Source: JAPUDQ01 sp039916485 (GTDB taxonomy: Bacteria; Patescibacteriota; Saccharimonadia; Saccharimonadales; Saccharimonadaceae). From it: 12,545 bases of DNA. The stretch spans positions 1 to 12,545 of the forward strand of contig JBDSLH010000025.1 of the NCBI GenBank assembly GCA_039916485.1, in the 5' to 3' direction. The position numbers were made by a program, and so were the translations under genes. The notes beneath the pieces are model-generated. The model did no database searches, was not told the DNA's origin, and saw only the letters and a list, made by a program, of their open reading frames with translations. Shown here piece after piece: positions 7,376 through 12,545 of this stretch (position 1 is the stretch's first letter; every line of letters begins with the position of its first letter).

Positions 7376-8332
7376 CTAGTTGAAAGCGCTGTCAATCAAG
7401 ATTCGCGCTTCGTTTGTTGAGTGTGTATTCATGAGTTCTGTGCGCAAATCGCTGGCGTTATCAAAATCTCGGACGTATATCTTAAAAAAACGCTTTAGTG
7501 TATCATACGGTCTTGTTGTATGTTGTTGGTACTGATCATAGAGATCTAAATGCTTCTGTAGTAGGCTAAGCCTCTCGTCTTTAGTACGTTCTTGCCCTGA
7601 ATTTGATGCAAATGCATATGGATTATGGAACACTCCTCGACCGATCATAACGCCGTCTAGTTTGTGTTTTGCAATGAGCAATTCACCATGTTCACGATCT
7701 TCGATATCACCATTTGCTACTATCAGTGTATCTGGTGCGATCTGATCTCGAAGCTTTACTATGTCATCCATGATTTCCCAATGGGCGGGTACCTTGCTCA
7801 TTTCTTTTTTTGTACGCAGATGTACAGTGAGAGCGGCGATGTCCTGCTCGAGCACGATTCGTAACCATGTCGACCATTCATCTACAGATGTGTATCCGAT
7901 ACGGGTTTTGACACTGACCGGCAGGCCTGCAGTTTTTGCTGCTTTGATAGCCGCTATAGCTACTTCGGGCTTTCTGATCAGTGCCGAGCCACCACTTTTA
8001 ATAGCGCTTTTTACTGGGCAGCCCATGTTGATGTCGATGCCATCAAACCCTAACTTTTTGCAATGTGCAGCGAGTTGTTCCATATCGCCTGGCTCTCCGC
8101 CCCATATCTGAGCTATGATTGGCTTTTCATCATCAGTTTTATAGAGCCGTCCGCGAATAGCTTTCTCGCCGGCATGTACCCAGCCAGTCGCGTTTGTAAA
8201 TTCTGTATACCATAGATCTGGAGCGCCCGCTTTCGCGATGACATGACGAAACACAACATCAGTTACCGCTTCCATCGGCGCAAGTATCATAAATGGTTTT
8301 GGGAGTGTGTCCCATACAGATTTATTATTCAT
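7376..8332 (-). CDS. dus: tRNA-dihydrouridine synthase
   Basis: FMN/NADPH-dependent enzyme that reduces uridines in the tRNA D-loop to dihydrouridine. It has 318 residues, usual length. The TIM-barrel start LAPMEAVTDVVFR (17-29) matches the family's LAPMxxVTDxxFR. The catalytic cysteine is C105 in INMGCPVK. Further FMN/RNA-site motifs follow: KSGGSALIRKPE, VKTRIG (141-146), HLRT (171-174; HGRT in many relatives), VANGDI (205-210) and GVMIGRG (227-233). A helical C-terminal domain follows. The ATG at 8332 gives the normal N-terminus, but no Shine-Dalgarno sequence precedes it. Which Dus subfamily (A/B/C-like) it belongs to is not certain. It is separated from the helicase by a structured non-coding gap, so it is probably its own transcription unit. 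Confidence 0.95.
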   Translation of the reverse strand: MNNKSVWDTLPKPFMILAPMEAVTDVVFRHVIAKAGAPDLWYTEFTNATGWVHAGEKAIRGRLYKTDDEKPIIAQIWGGEPGDMEQLAAHCKKLGFDGIDINMGCPVKSAIKSGGSALIRKPEVAIAAIKAAKTAGLPVSVKTRIGYTSVDEWSTWLRIVLEQDIAALTVHLRTKKEMSKVPAHWEIMDDIVKLRDQIAPDTLIVANGDIEDREHGELLIAKHKLDGVMIGRGVFHNPYAFASNSGQERTKDERLSLLQKHLDLYDQYQQHTTRPYDTLKRFFKIYVRDFDNASDLRTELMNTHSTNEARILIDSAFN

Positions 8333-8348
8333 ACAGTGTGATATTATC
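8333..8348 (-). promoter_or_regulatory. Possible -10 element giving a near-leaderless dus transcript
   Basis: On the minus strand GATAAT (plus 8343-8348) ends 10 nt before the dus ATG. Initiation 6-8 nt downstream would leave only a few untranslated bases. This fits the absence of any ribosome binding site. No good -35 box is seen at 17 bp, so confidence is low. Confidence 0.3.
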
Positions 8349-8384
8349 TCATATTTTAAGCTTTAGTTCTACATGTCGTCAGGC

Positions 8385-8413
8385 ATGAAGAAGGCCACTG
8401 CATCAGTGGCCTT
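8385..8413 (-). terminator. Terminator-like hairpin, minus strand
   Basis: AAGGCCACTG (8391-8400) and CAGTGGCCTT (8404-8413) form a perfect 10-bp stem with a 3-base loop. In minus-strand RNA the stem runs into UUCUUC, a modest U-rich tail; on the plus strand the hairpin is followed by GGGG. It therefore fits the end of a minus-strand transcript coming from the helicase side better than any plus-strand transcript. Confidence 0.55.
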
Positions 8414-8900
8414 GGGGTGAAACCGTGGTTCTGTCCGCTCAAAACGGATGAAGCTCAGCGGCTCAGGATTTCGAGGAGATGACCCCCACCACCGTTGGGT
8501 GGGGGTCCGTGCGTTTTTGCTTGCACGACGGCTAACTGACCGTAATCTCCTCCAGGAACATGCGGGTCTCACGGTGGGGGGAACCGGATTCGCACGGTGC
8601 TGGGACACATAATACGAGGGTCAACATCGTATTACCCTGTGATTATAGCCTGCGCTCTATACCCAGAAGTCGAGTTCAACGCTAGCTACGCGCTCCCCGC
8701 TTGTTGCAGTCCGAGTGATGACCTGTGCCGTTGCATCCTCCTCTGCCGAGGTAGCAGGTGCCGGTTCCACCTTGTGATTTGCGTGACTTACCGCCACACC
8801 TTGGACAACATCCAGGACATTCGTCGGATGCCACCTGTAGCTCCTATGGTACTTTACGACAGCCCTGGTAGCCGTCGAGACTGTAAGCTATTCTGTCATA
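8414..8900 (-). ncRNA. GC-rich multi-helix region between helicase and dus; candidate structured RNA (RNase P RNA-like?)
   Basis: About 490 bases with no believable protein. It is visibly more GC-rich than its neighbours (8461-8520 has 37 G/C of 60; 9001-9060 inside the helicase has 25). Helices include 8857-8863/8871-8877, which is complete only with a minus-strand G-U pair. A gapless four-way junction lies at 8473-8552. ACCTG/CAGGT (8721-8725/8756-8760) encloses CCTC/GAGG. A minus-strand GUGUG/CACGC hairpin (about 8777-8795) has a GGUAAG-containing loop. Short minus-strand matches recall bacterial RNase P RNA: GGCGGTAAG (cf. GCGGTAAGAG of P12), TAAAGTACC after a hairpin (cf. AAAGTCC), and GACAGAACC near the 3' end (cf. 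ACAGAACCCGG). The expected P1 pairing and AGATGNATG segment were not found, so the identity is only a suggestion. Confidence 0.5.
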
Positions 8901-8903
8901 TTA

Positions 8904-11900
8904 CTAGCTATTTTGCAAGAGATCGCGTTCGAAGTCTCGTATACCTGTGAGCGATTCGTGGTAACTAGTATCGAGTTCAAAATTCATAGACTGTATACGT
9001 GCCCATACAGCCTGAAGTAGTTGTGAAAATTCGGCAATTTTCTCGCTGTCATAGGTATAATCAAGTTTAATTATGGCGCCTGTGTTGTCAGGTTCAACAA
9101 ATGTTAGGCGTCCACCTGTCACTGTATAGCCAATAAACTGAGTGGAGCCTTCAATTAGGAGCTTATACATCATGAGCTGCTGCTCGTAGTGGTGCAGTTT
9201 GATCTTTTCGTAATCGGTTTTGCCGAACCACTTAGCTGATGGCTTGCCTGTTTTATAGTCAGTAATGAAAATAGTTTTTTCTTTATCGTCGATATCAAGG
9301 AGATCTATCGCGCCGGTGATGCGAGCTTGACCTATCATGATGTCTTCGCCTGAAAATGATCGCTCTACAACTTGACCCTGAGTAAATGTGTCGTATTCGC
9401 TGTCAAGAAACACAGTTAGAGTATCTGCACCGCGTTTTGAGTAGAGGGTTTGTTCATGAGGACTAAGTTGCGAATCTTCGAGAAGTGACTCAAAGTCATT
9501 GAGTATGTCTTCGAGAGGTCGCTTTTTGCCCGTTGTCTGCATATGAGTATGCGCTCGCTGCAATGTCGCGTGGATTGCGGACCCAAACGCTGCGCTCGGA
9601 CTCATTGCCTGTGGAAATCGGAGTAAGTTTTGTAGCAAGAATAGCTCCGGACCACCACGGGGGACGTTAAGGAAGTTATTGAGATGGGTAGCGCTGAGTT
9701 TGTAACGCTCCAAGAGCGGTTGTAGGACTCGTTCTTTCGTGGATAGCGTAACATCAAGCACGCTGCCTCTCCAGTCAGTTGTAATCGCTTGTATGGTGTC
9801 TTGGGCTGTTGTCTCGTGGTTGATAGTCGGCATAGCATCAGAGATTGCAGCAATCGGTAGAGTTTCTTTACCGGAGTCGAGCGTCGAGTAATTCATATAT
9901 AGTAGTGAATCTCTCGCCCGTGTAGCCGCGACAAACAGCAGTCGCAGTCGTTCATCACCACTATCCCCTGCTGGTGCGAGCGGCATATTTGATGGGAACT
10001 GAATGTTCCGACTACGGCTCCGTGCGCTATCTCCCCATACACTATCGACTGCATCGATGATATACACTTCATCAAATTCCATGCCCTTGCTTTTATGAGC
10101 GGTGAGTAGTGTTATGGCTGTTTCATCGTGATCAATATCAGTCGTTGCTTGCATCCGTATGCCTGCGTTCCTATGCATATCGATAAAATGAATAAAATCT
10201 TGTAGCTTTGGTTGCTCTGTACCACGGTAGTCACGAATCTTGTTGCGGAATTGCTGCAGAGTCCTGAGCCAGACTATGTACTGCGTTGGACGTGTATCCA
10301 AGCTTTCACTCGGGAAAAAGTACGCACGAAGTGGCGATATGAAGTCTTCTTCGACCATCTGCTCGCTCGTCAAGGTGTCATCTTGAGCGACATCTGCACC
10401 TTGTTGATCAACGACTCCAAATAGCTGATCTAACATCCGCTCTAGGAATAGCTGTTGAGACATATGAGCCATGACTATTAGCCATTCGGCAATTTCTTGC
10501 AGCCTCCCATCCTCTTCGAGCATAATTTCGATCCAATACGTCCGACGTTTATGTGCATCGACGCCAAGTTGCCACAGTACTGCTGGCTTGATTCCCCATG
10601 CAGGATGAGCAAGAAGCTCAGGCAATAACGCGTTTGCTTGATCATAATCCCCCTGTGCCATCAGGAGTACAATACGCGAAACATGCTCAAGTTGCTGCAT
10701 TGGCTCACTATCCAAACAGTTTTCTTGGAGTTCATATCTCAGGGGCACGCCTGCTGTTTGTAAGTGCGGAAGTAGCGCAAGAAGATGACGGTGGTTACGT
10801 GCAATGATTGCCCGAGATCGTGTCGCATCTTTTTTGTATGCAGCAGTTATTGTAGCGGCCAGGTTATGACGAGCTGTCGACTCGTCACCGTACGTGTCGA
10901 TATGTGGATCAGAATCAGCGTTACTCTTGTAATGAGCGGTGAGGGTTTTATCGACAGAATCAAGTGAATGAACTAAGCGTTCCGAGATCTGCCCGGAAAT
11001 ATGCTCAGCGGACTTTAGTATTGCCGAAGTCGACCGATAGTTATCGGTGAGCGTCACAACCTTAACATCAGAATATAGTTTATTAAAATCGAGAATATTG
11101 CTCATATCAGCACCCTGGAATCGATAGATGGCTTGGTCATCGTCTCCCACAACGAGTACGTTTGGAGACTGTTCTTGGCTCGGATGATTGGTGAGATTCC
11201 AGAGAAGGCGCATTTGTGCTTCGTTTGTATCCTGAAACTCATCGACCATGATGTACTGATAGGACTCTTGGAGCTCATACCGTAGCTCATCAAATACCTC
11301 CATGCCATGAACGACACGCAGGATCATGTCGTCATAGTCGTATAATGATCTATCTTGCATCGCAACTAAGTATTCGTAATATAACTGCGTCGCAGCACGG
11401 AGTTTACGAGAACGCTGCACGTCCTTGAGGGCTTGCTGTGCTTTGTCATTTTTGTATAGAAACTCTTTTTTCCACGCAGTAATAGGTTTTTGTGAGTCAT
11501 TTTCGAGCGCAGATGTTAGCGCATTACTAAGTGAAGATCGGATGTGATCGCGCAGAGGGGTGTATCCTATCAGATCATATGTTTCCTCTGTATATTCATC
11601 ATTTTTTTGTATCAATGATTCAACAACAGGAAATATTTTTTTAGTGACGGTTTGTGCAAACGTTTCATTGATTGTCGGCTGAATCCAGTCACAAAATGCA
11701 TCGTTCCTATCTAGAATCGACGTAATCTCATCCGGAGTATATCCGCTGCGCTTCATTTCTGAGATAGTTTGCCGTATGTCCCCTAAGTATGTAAATTCAC
11801 CATTCATGGTGCTTGCAAGTGGATTGTCATGTGGCAATTTTTGCAGTAGCTCACTCAGGATCTCGTGAGAGCTGAGTTCATCAGCTGGTTTAAAATGCGC

Positions 11901-12224
11901 CCCATGGTAAAAATATTGGCTATGTCGGTTGATGACTTCGCTACCAAAACTATGAAACGTCTGAACTGCTACCTTGTAGCCCTCTTTACCCATGAGTCCA
12001 ACCAATCGCTGCCGCATGTTTGTGGCAGCGCTGTCAGTAAACGTGAGACAGAGTATTGATCCAGGTAGTGAGTCAGTCTTTTTGAGTATATTAGCGACAC
12101 GCACGCTAAGTAGCTCCGTTTTACCGGTGCCAGGGCCGGCGACGACCATGACTGGCCCATCGATGGTATCGACTGCCTGCTTTTGACGCTCATTGAGCGC
12201 ACTGTACCTCTGTGTAAAATCCAT
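8904..12224 (-). CDS. UvrD/AddA-type SF1 helicase fused to a RecB-family nuclease
   Basis: 1106-residue DNA helicase-nuclease, probably acting on DNA ends or repair intermediates. Helicase motifs in order: Q-motif glutamine (Q14), Walker A GPGTGKTE (30-37), Ia CLTFTDSAATNM (59-70), II VDEFQDTN (327-334), III VGDDDQAIYRFQGA (359-372), IV NYRST (395-399), V LLTAHKSKGMEFDEVYI (706-722), VI LLFVAATRAR (762-771). All key residues are present. The C-terminal PD-(D/E)XK nuclease has H885 in GSAIHATLQ, D974 in GAID, D989 and K991 in DYKTG, and the QLMMY motif (1016-1020), so it should be active. The three cysteines of the protein (59, 178, 503) all lie outside the nuclease, so the Fe-S cluster of AddB-type nucleases is absent. 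ATG 12224 begins just before the Q-motif, the expected place. There is no AddB/RecB partner in the window. Confidence 0.93.
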   Translation of the reverse strand: MDFTQRYSALNERQKQAVDTIDGPVMVVAGPGTGKTELLSVRVANILKKTDSLPGSILCLTFTDSAATNMRQRLVGLMGKEGYKVAVQTFHSFGSEVINRHSQYFYHGAHFKPADELSSHEILSELLQKLPHDNPLASTMNGEFTYLGDIRQTISEMKRSGYTPDEITSILDRNDAFCDWIQPTINETFAQTVTKKIFPVVESLIQKNDEYTEETYDLIGYTPLRDHIRSSLSNALTSALENDSQKPITAWKKEFLYKNDKAQQALKDVQRSRKLRAATQLYYEYLVAMQDRSLYDYDDMILRVVHGMEVFDELRYELQESYQYIMVDEFQDTNEAQMRLLWNLTNHPSQEQSPNVLVVGDDDQAIYRFQGADMSNILDFNKLYSDVKVVTLTDNYRSTSAILKSAEHISGQISERLVHSLDSVDKTLTAHYKSNADSDPHIDTYGDESTARHNLAATITAAYKKDATRSRAIIARNHRHLLALLPHLQTAGVPLRYELQENCLDSEPMQQLEHVSRIVLLMAQGDYDQANALLPELLAHPAWGIKPAVLWQLGVDAHKRRTYWIEIMLEEDGRLQEIAEWLIVMAHMSQQLFLERMLDQLFGVVDQQGADVAQDDTLTSEQMVEEDFISPLRAYFFPSESLDTRPTQYIVWLRTLQQFRNKIRDYRGTEQPKLQDFIHFIDMHRNAGIRMQATTDIDHDETAITLLTAHKSKGMEFDEVYIIDAVDSVWGDSARSRSRNIQFPSNMPLAPAGDSGDERLRLLFVAATRARDSLLYMNYSTLDSGKETLPIAAISDAMPTINHETTAQDTIQAITTDWRGSVLDVTLSTKERVLQPLLERYKLSATHLNNFLNVPRGGPELFLLQNLLRFPQAMSPSAAFGSAIHATLQRAHTHMQTTGKKRPLEDILNDFESLLEDSQLSPHEQTLYSKRGADTLTVFLDSEYDTFTQGQVVERSFSGEDIMIGQARITGAIDLLDIDDKEKTIFITDYKTGKPSAKWFGKTDYEKIKLHHYEQQLMMYKLLIEGSTQFIGYTVTGGRLTFVEPDNTGAIIKLDYTYDSEKIAEFSQLLQAVWARIQSMNFELDTSYHESLTGIRDFERDLLQNS

Positions 12225-12238
12225 TACCTACTAGTATA
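12225..12238 (-). promoter_or_regulatory. -10 element consistent with leaderless transcription of the helicase gene
   Basis: On the minus strand TATACT (plus 12233-12238) ends 8 nt before the ATG at 12224, so transcription would begin within one to three bases of the start codon. The only Shine-Dalgarno-like bases (GTAGGT) almost touch the ATG, too close for normal use. No consensus -35 box is found at 16-18 bp. Confidence 0.4.
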
Positions 12239-12269
12239 CAGATTAATCTCATTGCATGCTTTAAGACAT

Positions 12270-12290
12270 AAAAAAGACCACCGAAGTGGT
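12270..12290 (-). terminator. Intrinsic terminator with UUCG tetraloop, minus strand
   Basis: Minus-strand RNA reads ACCAC-UUCG-GUGGU-C-UUUUUU (stem 12277-12281/12286-12290, T-run 12275-12270). The C(UUCG)G loop is the classic extra-stable tetraloop, and six U residues follow after one base. It ends a minus-strand transcript entering from the right edge and lies just upstream of the helicase promoter. Confidence 0.88.
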
Positions 12291-12545
12291 TGGGTCGCCC
12301 TCGGCGGTTCTGATCAACGAGAGATCAAAACCGCCGAGGACTGGCGAGATACATATCCTAAGAGCCTACCTTAGGTGGGAGCGATGTCGTGTGCGCGCCT
12401 AGGGCGCTATCGACTTTGTCCGAATGACCGGACTTCTTAGAGGCGTTCGTCACACCCCTATTTTGCGGCACCTGTGCCGCGAGTCCACCATTTGTCCCGG
12501 GCCGCCGATGTGCCGAGGATGCCCTGGTGGGACTCTGAGGGTGAC
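12291..12545 (-). ncRNA. Unidentified GC-rich multi-helix RNA, partial at the right edge
   Basis: No convincing protein is seen, and the stretch is markedly GC-rich (12481-12540 has 40 G/C of 60). Helices: 12299-12309/12329-12339 (11 bp) extended by 12311-12315/12323-12327. The one mismatch between them (12310/12328) is C-A on plus but G-U on minus, giving 17 continuous pairs in minus RNA. Other stems are GCGGCA/TGCCGC (12465-12470/12475-12480), GTCCG/CGGAC (12418-12422/12429-12433), GCGCC/GGCGC (12395-12399/12403-12407), 12357-12363/12435-12441 and 12482-12490/12525-12534 (9 bp with one bulge). It ends in a strong terminator, so it looks like an independent RNA gene whose 5' part is outside the window. 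I see no tRNA-like T-arm, SRP GGAAGGAAGC loop or clear RNase P core. A 61-codon open frame (12543-12358, minus) uses AGG, CGG, GGG and CCC codons unlike the neighbouring genes and is probably accidental. Confidence 0.55.

Noticed and set aside
8575..8605. tmRNA 5' end on the plus strand (resembles GGATTCGACGGG)
   Set aside because: The match has an extra base (GGATTCGCACGG), and no tag frame ending in Ala-Ala-stop or tRNA-like 3' end follows. Helix wobbles favour the minus strand.
8369..8608. 79-codon minus-strand frame in the helicase-dus gap
   Set aside because: Starts with GTG without a ribosome binding site, is rich in Pro, Arg and Trp with no family resemblance, and lies across the four-way junction and terminator hairpin. 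RNA structure explains the sequence better.
8882..8899. RNase P-like ACAGAA...GCTTACAG string on the minus strand just after the helicase stop
   Set aside because: If it were the 3' conserved region, the rest of the RNA would have to overlap helicase coding sequence, so it is most likely chance.
8597..8950. 117-codon plus-strand frame in the same gap
   Set aside because: Unusually Cys-rich, no ribosome binding site, runs antisense into the end of the helicase gene, and no domain is recognisable.
12358..12543. 61-codon open minus-strand frame reaching the right edge
   Set aside because: Low-complexity Ser/Ala/Gly/Pro/Thr product, codon choice unlike neighbouring genes, and it overlaps several strong helices. 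It cannot be fully excluded as a disordered protein tail, because the start is outside the window.
1..12545. CRISPR arrays, insertion sequences, phage genes, tRNA or rRNA genes
   Set aside because: No regularly spaced direct repeats, transposase, integrase, tRNA T-arm or rRNA core sequences were seen on either strand.

Overview
The window looks like an ordinary chromosomal segment of a small-genome, moderate-GC bacterium. My best guess is a Candidate Phyla Radiation lineage such as Saccharibacteria (TM7). That guess rests on the compact F-type ATP synthase operon without atpI, a delta subunit with a shortened N-domain, and a stand-alone UvrD-type helicase fused to a RecB-type nuclease. No rRNA, tRNA or marker gene here can prove it. 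The standard genetic code fits: no in-frame TGA is needed, and no recognised gene ends in TGA.

Layout, plus strand: positions 2-760 hold the C-terminal half of an ABC-F ATPase whose start lies outside the window. After a 181-bp promoter and leader region comes the complete eight-gene ATP synthase operon atpB-E-F-H-A-G-D-C (942-7176), in the classical order with tight spacing. Three junctions overlap by one base, and most genes have strong AGGAG-type ribosome binding sites. The Fo genes (a, c, b) build the membrane proton channel, delta and b form the peripheral stalk, and alpha/beta/gamma/epsilon form the catalytic head and rotor. c-subunit residues suggest H+ rather than Na+ coupling.

Layout, minus strand: a tRNA-dihydrouridine synthase (7376-8332) and a 1106-residue SF1 helicase-nuclease (8904-12224) point back towards the atp operon. 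Both lack a clear Shine-Dalgarno sequence and have -10-like hexamers so close to the start codon that leaderless transcription is plausible.

Three non-coding stretches deserve attention. The 3' flank of dus folds into a 14-bp stem (7291-7358). The 571-bp gap between the helicase and dus (8333-8903) is mostly GC-rich, multi-helix sequence ending in a terminator-like hairpin. The right edge (12270-12545) is another GC-rich, multi-helix stretch ending in a textbook minus-strand intrinsic terminator with a UUCG tetraloop. In all three, mismatches on the plus strand become G-U pairs on the minus strand, so minus-strand RNAs are favoured. The last two could be housekeeping RNAs (RNase P RNA, tmRNA) in divergent form or undescribed RNAs; I could not match them securely to a family by eye.
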